Shown here in pieces: positions 50,339 to 60,552 of a DNA stretch of 64,000 nucleotides. A program made the translations under genes and the position numbers. Within the stretch, counting starts at the first letter, position 1; the number at the start of each line of letters is the position of its first letter. The notes under the pieces are model-generated. The model was not told where the DNA came from, searched no databases, and saw nothing but the letters and a program-made list of their open reading frames with translations. The DNA comes from Janthinobacterium sp. PAMC25594 (GTDB taxonomy: Bacteria; Pseudomonadota; Gammaproteobacteria; Burkholderiales; Burkholderiaceae_D): assembly GCF_019443505.1 (NCBI RefSeq), contig NZ_CP080377.1, positions 5,022,001-5,086,000 of the forward strand. The letters run 5' to 3'.

Positions 50339-51568
50339 TTAAACATGTTGGTTTTCCTGCCCACCGATGACTTGCTGATAGTAGTCTCTCATCGCCTCTA
50401 CAATCACTTCTTGTGAGAAATCTTGATACGCGCGCCGCTGCGCCGCCGCACCCATTTGCTGGCGCAGATTTTCATCGGCATACAGCAGGCGCATTGCATT
50501 TTGCATCTGCGCAATGTCTCCGGCTTCATGAAAGATCCCCGTCACACCGCCCTTTACGGCATCGGTCAGGCCGTAAATGTGTGACACGATCGCCGGCAAG
50601 CCTACGCCGGCCGCCTGGATGGTTGCCGAACTGAAGCCCTCCAGATAGCTGGGCAGGCAAAAAATATCGGCTGCCGACATATACCGTTCCGGTTGATTGG
50701 TGTAATTCACGCGGTGAATTTTTTGTGCGCATCCCGCCCATTCCTGCTCTAGCAGCGGCGTCAGTTGCTCCTCATCGGGACCGACGATCAGCAGTTGCGC
50801 GCGCGGCATCTGGGCTTCTATGCCGGCAAACGCCTTGCTCAGGTTCAGGATACCCTTTACCCGCGTCAGGCGGGCCAGGAACAGGAAGACGATGGCGTCG
50901 GCGGCAATGCCCAGTTCGGCGCGCACCCTGCGGCGTGCATCGGCGTCAAATTGGAAGCGTCCCACGTCGACACCACTGATGGAACCTTGCCCCAATACGG
51001 TGATTTTTGCTCGTGGGACGACCTTTTCAGCGACCAGGAAATCGCTTTGCGACGGACTGTCGGCCATCAGATGGGTTGCGCATGCGGCGACAATCCGATC
51101 CATCCATTTAAGGACGGCGCGCGCGATTCCCGACTTGGCGAACCAGACCTGTCCGGTAAAAATATGAATTCTGACCGGCACCCGCGTCAGCCAGGCAGCC
51201 AACATGGCGAGCAGGCCCGCTTTGGGCATCAAGGAGTGGACGCAGTCAAATTTTTTCTGTCGGAATACCCGCAGCAATGCCAGTAAAGCCAGGAGATCGG
51301 CAACCAGCTTGATTTTGCGTTCGATGGCAATGGATTGAAAGACGACGCGGTCATTCAGCATGTCTTTCAGTTCATGGCCGTCGCCGCTGCACAGAAGGGT
51401 GATGTCATAATACTCTGATAGTTTCTCCACGTGCTCACGCATAAAAACCAGAAGCGGAATCGGCACGGTTGAAACAAAACAAATTTTTTTCCTGATCATT
51501 TTTTTATCCAGCTTTCCATATTTTTCTCTTGTGTCACCGTCACCATGCTGTGCGACACTGGCATTCAT
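50339..51568 (-). CDS. Family 4 glycosyltransferase
   Basis: This 409-residue GT-B enzyme has an N-terminal acceptor domain (KICFVSTVPIPLLVFMREHV) with VHSLMPKAGLLAMLAAW. The donor domain shows FLFLARLTRVKGILNLSKAF, LLIVGPDE and YLEGFSSATIQAAGVGLPAI, the E-x7-E motif. It adds one sugar to the lipid-linked O-unit. The first ATG (51568) overlaps the next gene by 4 bp; a start at 51499 (MIRKKICFV) is also reasonable. Confidence 0.85.
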   Translation of the reverse strand: MNASVAQHGDGDTREKYGKLDKKMIRKKICFVSTVPIPLLVFMREHVEKLSEYYDITLLCSGDGHELKDMLNDRVVFQSIAIERKIKLVADLLALLALLRVFRQKKFDCVHSLMPKAGLLAMLAAWLTRVPVRIHIFTGQVWFAKSGIARAVLKWMDRIVAACATHLMADSPSQSDFLVAEKVVPRAKITVLGQGSISGVDVGRFQFDADARRRVRAELGIAADAIVFLFLARLTRVKGILNLSKAFAGIEAQMPRAQLLIVGPDEEQLTPLLEQEWAGCAQKIHRVNYTNQPERYMSAADIFCLPSYLEGFSSATIQAAGVGLPAIVSHIYGLTDAVKGGVTGIFHEAGDIAQMQNAMRLLYADENLRQQMGAAAQRRAYQDFSQEVIVEAMRDYYQQVIGGQENQHV

Positions 51569-52557
51569 TTCAAGCGATCAGATGAGTCGTTGATCAATTG
51601 AGGGATGCTTTGCGGCACCGATTCGGCGGGGAAAAATCCCAGCGTACTACCAATCAGGGAGGATGAATAATGTGTCTTGCGAGTTAAGGCATCAATGCGA
51701 GCGGTCGTCAACGGCAATTTTAACCACGGGGCGGTCAGCTTCACCAGCAAGCGTAATGGTGCTTCAGGCAGTATCAGTTTCGGCGCAGCGACTTGCATGG
51801 CCAGCGCCAAGGCATCGATTACCTGATCAAGAGGGCAATCGTTTGCCACAATAAATACTTTTCCATGTGCGCGGCGGTCACTGATGCACTGCAGTAACGC
51901 GCGGACAACGTCATCGACCAGCACATACGTGGCAATGGCCTGCCGGCGTCCGATGCGGAAGAAGGCACCTCGCTTGATCATGCGGGCCATGGCATGGAAT
52001 GACTGGTTGGGCATGTTGCTGCCGATGACAATGGTAGGGCGCACGATGGTGTAGCTGAACAACGGTTCTTGCGCGGCAAACTCGCGTACCAACTGATCGG
52101 ACGCGGTCTTTGTGACTTCATACATGCCAACAGGCTGTTCCTGGCTATCCTCGGTGATCGTGCGCCCCGATTGTGAGCCGGCGCCATCCAATCCATAGGC
52201 GCCAACACTGCTTAATTGCACCCAATGTACTGGCTTGCCATGTTGTTTGATCGATGCGCTGACGGCACGCAAGAGATGTCGGGTGCCATCGACATGCAAC
52301 TGCTGCATCAAACTCTCATCTTTGATTTCTCCGGCACAATGGAGAATGACATCGCTACCATCGGCGAAGGCATGTAATGCCGCGTCTTCTTTGAGCAGAT
52401 CCCCCCTGATGCAGCTGACGCCAGGTCCGGCATCAGCCTCTTTTCTCGTGAGGATGGAAACCGCATGCTGCGTGGAAGATAATTGCTTCAATAGCAATTT
52501 ACCGATGAATCCGGATGCGCCTGTAATGGAGATTTTCATGATTTGACTATCGTTCAT
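51565..52557 (-). CDS. NAD-dependent epimerase/dehydratase
   Basis: This 330-residue SDR-family protein has MKISITGASGFIGKLLLKQL, VILHCAGEIKD, VQLSSVGAYG and GMYEVTKTASDQLV (catalytic Tyr-x-x-x-Lys). It resembles nucleotide-sugar reductases of O-antigen clusters and is a second such enzyme beside the one at 49325-50284, to which it is only distantly similar. It overlaps both neighbours by 4 bp. An internal ATG at 52539 is an alternative start. Substrate unknown. Confidence 0.75.
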   Translation of the reverse strand: MNDSQIMKISITGASGFIGKLLLKQLSSTQHAVSILTRKEADAGPGVSCIRGDLLKEDAALHAFADGSDVILHCAGEIKDESLMQQLHVDGTRHLLRAVSASIKQHGKPVHWVQLSSVGAYGLDGAGSQSGRTITEDSQEQPVGMYEVTKTASDQLVREFAAQEPLFSYTIVRPTIVIGSNMPNQSFHAMARMIKRGAFFRIGRRQAIATYVLVDDVVRALLQCISDRRAHGKVFIVANDCPLDQVIDALALAMQVAAPKLILPEAPLRLLVKLTAPWLKLPLTTARIDALTRKTHYSSSLIGSTLGFFPAESVPQSIPQLINDSSDRLK

Positions 52558-53708
52558 GGCAATGGGGCTGAAAGGCAGGCAGTATCGGATGCGGGGCCTG
52601 CTGTTCCGGAGGCGCTTGCGTTACTTACGGCGGTGCCTGTCTTTTTCTTTCTGAGGCGGAATTTTTTTACGGAAGCATGAAAGGCAAGCTTGCGCTGATA
52701 AATAATCGCGCATGCCAATAGCACGGAAATATAGCTATAGACCCGTAAACGCACTGCCGTTCCAAGATTGTCGTTGCCTAACAACCAAATTGTTGAGTAG
52801 GAAATAAAAAAGACAATCAGATAGTTGACAAAGGCATTTGAATGTCGCCGGTTCTTGATAAGGTAAAAAAACATGAATATAAAAGGTAAGCTTTCTATCA
52901 GGAATACAGCAATCGCAAAGTAGTTGGGGAAGTAGAGGCCAAATATCTGATAGAGGAAGCTCTTAATAAAATCAGGAATGAAAATTGCGATCGAATCAAA
53001 GCGTATGCCAATATTCGAGCCGCCATCCATGTCGTCAAAATTTCCACGGTAGGCAAAAATTGGTTGAAGCAGGCCAAGCAGGAAAAGGATGTTAAGGGCT
53101 GCCACAAGCGCCGCCAGCAGAAATAACAGCGATATTTTTTTGAACTGAAAATAATTGAATCCGACAAACGAAATAAAAAATCCAAAACCAAGATAGGGAC
53201 GGAATAAATAAAGAAAATAACTGATTAATGTGATCAGCAGCGCATGCCAAATTTTCTCGGCAATATCAACAGTTACGATGAATTTTCTTACCGACATCAG
53301 TCCCAACACGAACAGGAATACCATGAAGACATCGCGATAAATGTCAAAGGTATAAAAAAACAATGTTGGATAGGCTGCCATAAAAATGGCGGCAATCCAG
53401 AAGACGCGTTGGCGCATCGGACTGTTTTTGATGGCAGCCAGCTTGCCGACCAATAGCGGTATCACTAGTATGCCTAAAAAAGCCAGGAAAAAGCTCACCC
53501 CTTTTCTCGAGTATAAACCATACTCGTTCAGAGTCCTCAAGATAACCGGCCAGATGTTTGGTATCTCGCTATCCTCGCCCAAGGCATAACTGTCATAAAA
53601 CTCCGAGTCGTTGCCGCCACCAAAAAAAACAGCGGGAAACAGGAAGATGTATATGAAAATTGATATCTTCGACAAAGTCAAAAAAGTGAATAAAAGACGA
53701 TATTTCAC
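52554..53708 (-). CDS. wzy: Wzy-like O-antigen polymerase
   Basis: This 384-residue polytopic membrane protein has about ten hydrophobic segments and a periplasmic loop (residues about 210-245, with YRGNFDDMDGGSNIGIRFDS). It ends in a cytoplasmic basic and alanine/serine-rich tail. Low sequence conservation and low GC are usual for Wzy. It is identified by topology and its place between glycosyltransferases and Wzx. Its role would be block-wise polymerisation of O-units in the periplasm. Confidence 0.65.
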   Translation of the reverse strand: MKYRLLFTFLTLSKISIFIYIFLFPAVFFGGGNDSEFYDSYALGEDSEIPNIWPVILRTLNEYGLYSRKGVSFFLAFLGILVIPLLVGKLAAIKNSPMRQRVFWIAAIFMAAYPTLFFYTFDIYRDVFMVFLFVLGLMSVRKFIVTVDIAEKIWHALLITLISYFLYLFRPYLGFGFFISFVGFNYFQFKKISLLFLLAALVAALNILFLLGLLQPIFAYRGNFDDMDGGSNIGIRFDSIAIFIPDFIKSFLYQIFGLYFPNYFAIAVFLIESLPFIFMFFYLIKNRRHSNAFVNYLIVFFISYSTIWLLGNDNLGTAVRLRVYSYISVLLACAIIYQRKLAFHASVKKFRLRKKKTGTAVSNASASGTAGPASDTACLSAPLP

Positions 53709-53846
53709 AAAAATTTTCTTTCAGTAATTTTATTGAGAATGGCAATAAAATTATTTAATATCCGTGTGGTTGATGCTTGGTAATTTTTCAATTAATTTCA
53801 AGTAAAACTTGATTGGTGTCGAGTATTTTTGGTGTTGTTTTTGTTT

Positions 53847-55118
53847 TTAATATCGTGCACTGAACGTTTTTTTCTTATCCATGATGCCCAGGGCAAAACA
53901 GGAAAAAATTCCCGCATAGTATTTGGGCATATCGATACTGATATTTGTATCGGGCAGCAGAGTATTTTTTTTCAGGTAGTTGAGGTACAAATCAACAAAT
54001 TCTTCGATGGAAAATTCTGAGGCCCTTATTTTGGAGCGCTCTGAAATCATGGCATAGGCGTCCACATCGGCCATTGCGATATCTGCAATACAGTTCGAAA
54101 AAGTCTGCAACGGAAAATTGAGTCCTTTCTCATGGTAGCTATACCCTGTCAATTTGCTGAGCAGGCCATAAGTGAGACCTTGATCATCGGACTCAATGCC
54201 AATGATGGCAGGGATGCCCATGGCCGCGGCCTCGAGCAGTGCTGTACCGCTGCCAACAAAGGCAAAGGCGTCACTGATGACTTTTTCGAAATCTTGATAC
54301 GGTAGCGAACCATGCAGGAATACCGATTTTTCCATTCCCTGGGATGCAATGAATTGCTTTAATTCTGAAAATTGTTCACCATCACCATAAATGTGATATT
54401 CAAATGATGAATCTATCTTTAATATTTCATGAAAAGCTTCAACCATCTTGAAATTATAAGTCTTGAAACTTGTAATTCTTCCTACTGAAATAATCTTTCT
54501 TGAGCGGAAATTGATTCCCGCATAAATTGAATCTGCCTTGAATTTGATTCCAATCGGGAAAACGTCACTCCCGGTATATTTTTCACCATATAAATCGAGC
54601 GCGGTATCAACGGATTTTTCATTGAAAAACAGCATGGATTCAGCGGGAATGGATTGGTTCACCAAATTGAATAATTGCTTCTGAAAGAAAAGGGGGGAAA
54701 TTGATCGAAAATTAAACTCATTCTGGTGATAGACGCCACAGACCACTTTAGTGTGTGGTAATTTTCTCATGACATGTTTAATGTAGAAAACAAGGCTCCA
54801 CACGCCGCATACATGCACGCACTCCACATCCTGCAAGATGTTCGCCAGTTCGGACTCGATCGGATCCATGACGGACATGAACTGCAAATTGTTCCTGAAT
54901 CGCGATGAAGGATTTTTCAGGATATCGGCGGCAAATTGTACGACGGCGAACTTTTTTAATTCGGAAAGAAGTTTTGATTCATGTTTTTTGGTGAGAAGAA
55001 GTACATGTACTTGAATGCCTCTCCCGTGCAATTCTTCTGCCAGGCGCAGAATATGGGTTTCAATTCCTCCCAGACTGAAGGCACCATGTAGCAGCAAGAT
55101 TTTTTTGGGAAATGGCAT
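53847..55118 (-). CDS. Family 4 glycosyltransferase
   Basis: This 423-residue GT-B enzyme begins KKILLLHGAFSLGGIETHIL, with the glycine-rich loop of GT4 enzymes. It carries IISVGRITSFKTYNFKMVEA and FVGSGTALLEAAAMGIPAII, the acceptor/donor E-x7-E region. It is AT-rich like other acquired O-antigen genes. It adds a sugar to the O-unit; donor and linkage are unknown. The ATG at 55118 is the only good start. Confidence 0.82.
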   Translation of the reverse strand: MPFPKKILLLHGAFSLGGIETHILRLAEELHGRGIQVHVLLLTKKHESKLLSELKKFAVVQFAADILKNPSSRFRNNLQFMSVMDPIESELANILQDVECVHVCGVWSLVFYIKHVMRKLPHTKVVCGVYHQNEFNFRSISPLFFQKQLFNLVNQSIPAESMLFFNEKSVDTALDLYGEKYTGSDVFPIGIKFKADSIYAGINFRSRKIISVGRITSFKTYNFKMVEAFHEILKIDSSFEYHIYGDGEQFSELKQFIASQGMEKSVFLHGSLPYQDFEKVISDAFAFVGSGTALLEAAAMGIPAIIGIESDDQGLTYGLLSKLTGYSYHEKGLNFPLQTFSNCIADIAMADVDAYAMISERSKIRASEFSIEEFVDLYLNYLKKNTLLPDTNISIDMPKYYAGIFSCFALGIMDKKKTFSARY

Positions 55119-55202
55119 GTTGTGAACTTATAGAAATTAATTTTTAACTGGCGCAGATATTTCCGATTTGGAATTATTTGGGATATTTTATTCTTGCAAC
55201 AA

Positions 55203-56462
55203 TCAAGCGGTATCTTTTTGTGACAAGTAATATCTTAAAATTGCAAAAGTTATTGGGAAGTAAATAAAATAGGTGGTAAAGTACGCATACGTTGCGCCGA
55301 TGGCTCCATAGGTATTTACGAAGAAATAGCATAACAAAATAAGCAGACTGGACTGAAATAATTCTGCTGCGATATATAGTTTACTATTTGCCTTTGCCAC
55401 CGCGACATAGCCACTGATGTAGGCCGCAACCTTGAACGCATCTCCTGCGAGCTGCCAGGTAAAGTAGCTTTTCATTGCCAGGAATTCTGGCGAGAACAGC
55501 AGCAAAATAATCCAGTCGCGCAGAATGAATATAGTGATACTCATTAATAGCAATACGGGCATGGCTATTTTATAGGCGGTAGTGACCTCCTTCTTGATAT
55601 CGAGGCGCGAGCGCAGTGCCGATAGTCTGGGAAGGTAATAATTGGACAGTACCACCGTAATAAACAGAAGGTAAGAGTCCGATATTTTGCTGACTGCTTG
55701 CCAATAGCCAACCTCTACCCAGCTATTGTGGCCGGCGATTATATACCGTATCACTATCTGAGACATCTGCATTGTCAGGACAGTGACAGCGATCATCATG
55801 GAATAGCCGGCAAACTGTTTGATCTTTTGCCGGTCCCATTGTGGCAACAGCCGTCGCCAGGAAAATTTCAAGCCAAAACGATACCAAGGAAGCAAGAGCA
55901 GGATGGTACAACTTGGCATCCATATCAAGCCATACATGGCTCCCTTCATTCCATACAGCGCGCAACCCAGGGCGACGCCCGCCGCGCCGATGACGACGCT
56001 GACAGCATTAATGACGGCGAAGGCATGCACGCGTTTATGGCCGTTCAGCACCCCCATCAGCAGATTCGTGAAGGCAATCGCAAATTGACAGGCCGCGAGG
56101 ACGCGGATGACCACCGCATACTCGTTCGTGTTGAAGAGCCATAACGATATTTGCGATGCGCCTAGCAGCAGCGCGGCGCCAAGCAGGATCGATACGGCAA
56201 GCGTCATCATGCTCGCCGCCCTCAGGTAACCGTTTAACTGTCGCTCGTCTTTTTCAAACTCGGCAACATATTTAATGATGCCGGTATTGATGCCACCGCC
56301 TGCCAGTATCGTGATCATCGACATCAGGCTCATGAACTGTCCCAACTGGCCCAATCCTTGCGCACCAAGATAAATGGCCACGATCTTTACGATTAGCAAC
56401 CCTGCGATCAATTTGCTTAAAGTCGATGCCGCAAAAAGTATTCCGACTTTCAAAAAACGCAT
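55203..56462 (-). CDS. wzx: Wzx-type O-antigen flippase (WzxE-like)
   Basis: This 419-residue protein has about twelve transmembrane segments and the polysaccharide-transporter N-terminus (ASTLSKLIAGLLIVKIVAIY, LGAQGLGQLGQFMSLMSMIT). It resembles WzxE of enterobacterial common antigen, which moves a Fuc4NAc-containing unit. That fits the adjacent WecE and WecD homologues. It flips undecaprenyl-linked O-units to the periplasm. It starts 2 bp after the wecE stop. Confidence 0.88.
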   Translation of the reverse strand: MRFLKVGILFAASTLSKLIAGLLIVKIVAIYLGAQGLGQLGQFMSLMSMITILAGGGINTGIIKYVAEFEKDERQLNGYLRAASMMTLAVSILLGAALLLGASQISLWLFNTNEYAVVIRVLAACQFAIAFTNLLMGVLNGHKRVHAFAVINAVSVVIGAAGVALGCALYGMKGAMYGLIWMPSCTILLLLPWYRFGLKFSWRRLLPQWDRQKIKQFAGYSMMIAVTVLTMQMSQIVIRYIIAGHNSWVEVGYWQAVSKISDSYLLFITVVLSNYYLPRLSALRSRLDIKKEVTTAYKIAMPVLLLMSITIFILRDWIILLLFSPEFLAMKSYFTWQLAGDAFKVAAYISGYVAVAKANSKLYIAAELFQSSLLILLCYFFVNTYGAIGATYAYFTTYFIYFPITFAILRYYLSQKDTA

Positions 56463-56464
56463 AC

Positions 56465-57589
56465 TCAGGAATAGAACTCAAGTATGGTTTTAGAAATGTA
56501 ATCAACTTGCTCGTTGGTGAGCTCAGGGAACAATGGCAGACGCAGCAGGCAATCCGTGTAGCGGTCGCTATTCGGCAAGGCCCGCGTTCCGTGCGATGCG
56601 GCAAAGTATGGGCTGCTATGCAAGGAAAGATAATGGAAGACGGCCAAGATACCTGCCGCCTTCAGCTTAGCGATCAGGCGTGTGCGCTCATCCAGGCTGC
56701 GGCACACGATATAAAACATGTGTGCATTGTTGCTTGCATATTCTGGAATGACGGGCATCGTAAACCAGTCTCCCTTGATGCCTTGCTTCAGATTGGCATC
56801 ATAACGCGCCCATACTCGGCGTCGTTCTGCCTGAATGGCGTCAAGGGATTCCACTTGTGCATACAGGAAAGCTGCGAGCAAATCGGATGGCAAGAAGGAG
56901 GAGCCAACATCCACCCAGCCGTATTTGTCGACTTCACCACGGAAGAAAGAGGAACGATTGGTGCCTTTTTCGCGAATGATTTCTGCTCTTAAATCATACT
57001 CAGGCTTATTGATCAACAGCAAGCCACCCTCGCCGCACATAATGTTCTTTGTTTCATGGAAAGAAAATGCAGACAGGTCGCCGATTGTTCCCAGTTGGCG
57101 CCCGTTGTGGAACGAGTCAATGGCCTGGGCTGCATCTTCTATTATGGCGATACCGTGCGCTGCGGCCAAGGCAAGAATGCGGTCCATATCGCAGGCGACC
57201 CCGGCGTAGTGCACCACAACAATCGCTTTTGTCTTGGGCGTAAGCAGGCGTTCAATTTCGTCTGGCGAAATATTGGGCTGATCTGCCTGGCTATCAGCAA
57301 ATACCAGCGTTGCGCCACGCAGAGCAAATGCGTTCGCTGTCGATACGAAGGTATATGAGGGCAGGATGACTTCATCGCCAGGCTGAATGTTTAGCAGTAT
57401 TGCAGACATTTCCAAGGCATCCGTACAAGACGTGGTCAGCAGCGTTTTACGCATGCCGAGTTTGCTCTCGAACAATGCCTGGCATTTTTTGGTGAACTCA
57501 CCATCGCCTGAAATTTTTCTACTTTCTAACACTTGCTGAATATTGGCTAATTCGTTGCCGGTGAGGTATGGACGATTAAAAGGAATCAT
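56465..57589 (-). CDS. wecE: dTDP-4-amino-4,6-dideoxygalactose transaminase (WecE/RffA)
   Basis: This 374-residue PLP enzyme starts MIPFNRPYLTGNELANIQQV with KISGDGEFTKKC, as in WecE. It has TTSCTDALEMSAILLNIQPG, IEDAAQAIDS and the PLP lysine in SFHETKNIMCGEGG. It converts dTDP-4-keto-6-deoxyglucose, made by RfbA and RfbB encoded upstream, to dTDP-4-amino-4,6-dideoxygalactose. Its start overlaps wecD by 4 bp (ATGA). Confidence 0.92.
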   Translation of the reverse strand: MIPFNRPYLTGNELANIQQVLESRKISGDGEFTKKCQALFESKLGMRKTLLTTSCTDALEMSAILLNIQPGDEVILPSYTFVSTANAFALRGATLVFADSQADQPNISPDEIERLLTPKTKAIVVVHYAGVACDMDRILALAAAHGIAIIEDAAQAIDSFHNGRQLGTIGDLSAFSFHETKNIMCGEGGLLLINKPEYDLRAEIIREKGTNRSSFFRGEVDKYGWVDVGSSFLPSDLLAAFLYAQVESLDAIQAERRRVWARYDANLKQGIKGDWFTMPVIPEYASNNAHMFYIVCRSLDERTRLIAKLKAAGILAVFHYLSLHSSPYFAASHGTRALPNSDRYTDCLLRLPLFPELTNEQVDYISKTILEFYS

Positions 57590-58314
57590 TGATTAAACCA
57601 TTTATGAAATGTGTGAAAACTCGTAAGAGGTTCGAAGCCATGACGGCACCATACTTTTTGAGGAGCAATATTACTTATCTGAGTTGACACCGATAAATTT
57701 TGCAAATTCTCTTCCAGTGCCCAGTTCTTCGCCATCGCAACCAATTCCGCGTAAAAGCCATTTTTCTGGCATGCGGGATCCACGCCATTCAATATTATTT
57801 CGCCATTTTCTGCGTCAATTTTCTTTGTGCTCAAAAAGCCGACGATGTTATTTTCTTGGCAGATCAGAAAAACCTGATCCGAAAATGGTCCGAAGTGGCA
57901 GGAATTGAATGCCCATGAGGTGTATACAAGGTCCGCATCTTTCCTGTCTAAATATGGATCTGTATGGTAATGTCCAGCGAAGTTGCTGAAGCACTTTCCG
58001 GCCAGAGCACTGACGGCTTCGGCATCGCCTTTGTTTGCTGTGCGCCATGTGAAGCCAACTGGCAATTGAATTGGGCTGGCACTGATTTTCTTATTCTGAA
58101 AATACACAAGAGTATCTGTAAGGAAATAGCCTGACTTCTCCAATTTCTGAATTGATGAAATATCCGAAGTGGGGCAGCGTACAATCAGCATATTCAAATC
58201 CAGCGCCACGCATGCATCATTAATTGCATCGATATCCATGCTGTCATCAACCGAGATTTTAGCTATTCTTTTTCCGAAACGCTTTGTATCCAACTCTGAT
58301 AGGCTAATCTTCAT
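57586..58314 (-). CDS. wecD: WecD-like dTDP-fucosamine N-acetyltransferase
   Basis: This 242-residue GNAT-family enzyme has a non-catalytic N-terminal domain and an acetyltransferase domain. The latter has the FSNFAGHYHTDPYL segment found in WecD and VDPACQKNGFYAELVAMAKN for acetyl-CoA binding. It would acetylate the 4-amino sugar made by WecE to give dTDP-Fuc4NAc. The gene is AT-rich. The pairing with wecE is the same as in enterobacterial common antigen clusters, here moved to an O-antigen setting. Confidence 0.82.
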   Translation of the reverse strand: MKISLSELDTKRFGKRIAKISVDDSMDIDAINDACVALDLNMLIVRCPTSDISSIQKLEKSGYFLTDTLVYFQNKKISASPIQLPVGFTWRTANKGDAEAVSALAGKCFSNFAGHYHTDPYLDRKDADLVYTSWAFNSCHFGPFSDQVFLICQENNIVGFLSTKKIDAENGEIILNGVDPACQKNGFYAELVAMAKNWALEENLQNLSVSTQISNIAPQKVWCRHGFEPLTSFHTFHKWFNQ

Positions 58315-58362
58315 AATTTAATTATTTTAATATATTTTCTGCCGCGGTTTCCTTGGTGTTAT

Positions 58363-58381
58363 CCATCTCAGCTTGAGATGG
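58363..58381. other. Perfect hairpin between rfbA and wecD
   Basis: CCATCTCA and TGAGATGG form an 8-bp stem around GCT in the 265-bp gap 58315-58579. No U-run follows on either side. It may stabilise the upstream rfb mRNA or reduce read-through into wecD. Confidence 0.5.
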
Positions 58382-58579
58382 GCATGCCAGCAAGATGCCA
58401 TTTGCAGCCTGTTAGTTTGTATTCGTAACAGTGATGATTTTTCTTTTTTTGCGGAAAATCGGGGACCATCCGCATCTGCGATCAAGGCGAGTGTTACCAT
58501 AAAACAATGGCGTCCGAACTAAACTTCAAATGAAAAATTTGACTGGTTAGGATGCCACTTGGCCGGGCTTTAGGTGCGG

Positions 58580-59473
58580 TTAATAGCGATTGCCGTCGTT
58601 TAATAGACGCAATAAATATTGTCCGTAATTGTTCTTCTTTAAAGGCTGTGCTAGTGCTTCCAGGGCGGCGGCATCGATATATGATTTCCGATATGCGATT
58701 TCTTCCGGGCATGCAACCTTTAAACCTTGACGGTTCTCAATGGTGGAAATGAATTGGCTCGCTTCGAGCAGCGATTCATGCGTGCCCGTATCTAGCCATG
58801 CCATGCCACGTCCCATGAGTTCTACATTCAGCTGTTTTTGCTCCAGATAGTGACGGTTCACATCTGTAATTTCGAGTTCACCGCGCGACGAGGGTTTAAT
58901 GCTTGCCGCAATGTCGCAGACCTGATTATCGTAAAAATAAAGCCCGGTTACCGCATAATTGGATTTCGGCCGCAACGGTTTTTCCTCGATACTGACGGCG
59001 CTGCGTTCACTATTGAACTCCACAACTCCATACCGTTCCGGATCTTGCACGTGATAGGCAAATACCGTGGCGCCGCAGGCTTGTGCGGAGGCATATCGCA
59101 GTTTGGCTTCAAGATCTGTTCCGTAGAAGATGTTGTCCCCCAAAATCAATACGGACGGTGCGCCATTGAGGAATTCACGACCGATGATAAAGGCCTGCGC
59201 CAAACCATCAGGGCTGGGCTGGACGGCATAACTAAGGTTGATGCCCCACTGGCTGCCATCGCCGAGTAATTCGCGGAAGCGTGGCGTGTCTTGAGGTGTG
59301 GAAATGATCAGAATATCGCGAATACCCGCCAGCATCAGTGTCGTCAGCGGATAATAAATCATCGGCTTGTCGTACACTGGCAACAATTGCTTGGAGACTG
59401 AAATGGTGACAGGGTATAAGCGTGTGCCCGAGCCTCCAGCAAGGATGATGCCTTTACGTTGCATCGTCATCAT
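58580..59473 (-). CDS. rfbA: Glucose-1-phosphate thymidylyltransferase
   Basis: This 297-residue enzyme makes dTDP-glucose. The N-terminus has [20 protein letters not shown] with [16 protein letters not shown], then the [11 protein letters not shown] metal site and [15 protein letters not shown]. The start at 59473 overlaps the rfbB stop by 4 bp. Two further in-frame ATGs follow at once (59470, 59464). It supplies the precursor for RfbB and WecE. No rfbC or rfbD is present, so rhamnose is not the end product of this set. Confidence 0.95.
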   Translation of the reverse strand: MMTMQRKGIILAGGSGTRLYPVTISVSKQLLPVYDKPMIYYPLTTLMLAGIRDILIISTPQDTPRFRELLGDGSQWGINLSYAVQPSPDGLAQAFIIGREFLNGAPSVLILGDNIFYGTDLEAKLRYASAQACGATVFAYHVQDPERYGVVEFNSERSAVSIEEKPLRPKSNYAVTGLYFYDNQVCDIAASIKPSSRGELEITDVNRHYLEQKQLNVELMGRGMAWLDTGTHESLLEASQFISTIENRQGLKVACPEEIAYRKSYIDAAALEALAQPLKKNNYGQYLLRLLNDGNRY

Positions 59474-60552
59474 TGCGTCGCCTCCTGAGGATTGCGTTGC
59501 ACATAATTTTTTTCCAGCCAGTTCGCATAGTCACCCGATTGGACATTCTGCACCCACTCCTGATTGTCAAGATACCATTGTACGGTTTTCATAATGCCGC
59601 TTTCAAATGTTTCGGCGGGTTTCCAGCCGAGTTCACGTTCGAGCTTACGTGCATCGATTGCGTAACGGCGATCATGGCCAGGGCGATCAGCCACATAGGT
59701 GATTTGTGAGCGATAGCTTGTGCCATCGGCTTTTGGTGACAGGCGGTCCAGGATGTCGCACAAGGTGTACACGACATCGAGGTTAGCTTTTTCGTTCCAG
59801 CCACCAATATTGTAGGTCTCGCCCGTGCGGCCACCTGCCAGCACGCGACGAATCGCCGAGCAGTGGTCACTGACATACAGCCAGTCACGAATTTGCTGGC
59901 CGTCGCCATAGATCGGCAATGGCTTACCTGCGCGCGCGTTGGCGATCACCAGCGGTATCAGTTTTTCCGGGAAATGATACGCACCATAGTTATTCGAGCA
60001 ATTCGTGGTCAGTGTCGGTAATCCATACGTATGATGATAGGCGCGCACCAGATGATCGGACGCGGCCTTGCTGGCCGAATATGGACTATTCGGCGCATAG
60101 GGTGTCGCCTCGGTAAACGCGGCATCATTCGGGCCGAGCGTGCCGTAGACTTCATCTGTCGAGACATGCAGGAAACGGAATGCAGATTGTTCGTCTGCCG
60201 GCAGAGAGGTCCAGTGAGCGCGGACCGCTTCCAGTAGCTTGAACGTACCATTGATGTTGGTGCTAATGAATTCGCCAGGACCATGGATGGAACGGTCGAC
60301 ATGGCTTTCCGCCGCAAAGTGGATAATTGCCCGTGGTTTGTGGCTGTTCAGCAACGAGGCGACAAGGGTGGTGTCGCCGATGTCGCCATGGACAAAAGTA
60401 TAGCGGTTATCGTGCGTTACTGTTTTCAGGTTATTAATATTTCCTGCATAGGTCAATTTGTCTAAATTGATCACAGGTTCGTCGGTCTGTGCCAGCCAAT
60501 CAAGAACAAAATTTGAACCAATAAAGCCCGCACCACCGGTCACTAAAATCAT
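59470..60552 (-). CDS. rfbB: dTDP-glucose 4,6-dehydratase
   Basis: This 360-residue SDR enzyme has [20 protein letters not shown] (NAD binding), [26 protein letters not shown] with the Asp-Glu pair, and [14 protein letters not shown] (Tyr-x-x-x-Lys). It turns dTDP-glucose to the 4-keto-6-deoxy form used by WecE. The ATG at 60552 starts the Rossmann fold; a longer frame upstream is not conserved. It is the first gene of the O-antigen cluster, so the main promoter lies upstream in 60553-60917. Confidence 0.96.
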   Translation of the reverse strand: MILVTGGAGFIGSNFVLDWLAQTDEPVINLDKLTYAGNINNLKTVTHDNRYTFVHGDIGDTTLVASLLNSHKPRAIIHFAAESHVDRSIHGPGEFISTNINGTFKLLEAVRAHWTSLPADEQSAFRFLHVSTDEVYGTLGPNDAAFTEATPYAPNSPYSASKAASDHLVRAYHHTYGLPTLTTNCSNNYGAYHFPEKLIPLVIANARAGKPLPIYGDGQQIRDWLYVSDHCSAIRRVLAGGRTGETYNIGGWNEKANLDVVYTLCDILDRLSPKADGTSYRSQITYVADRPGHDRRYAIDARKLERELGWKPAETFESGIMKTVQWYLDNQEWVQNVQSGDYANWLEKNYVQRNPQEATQ

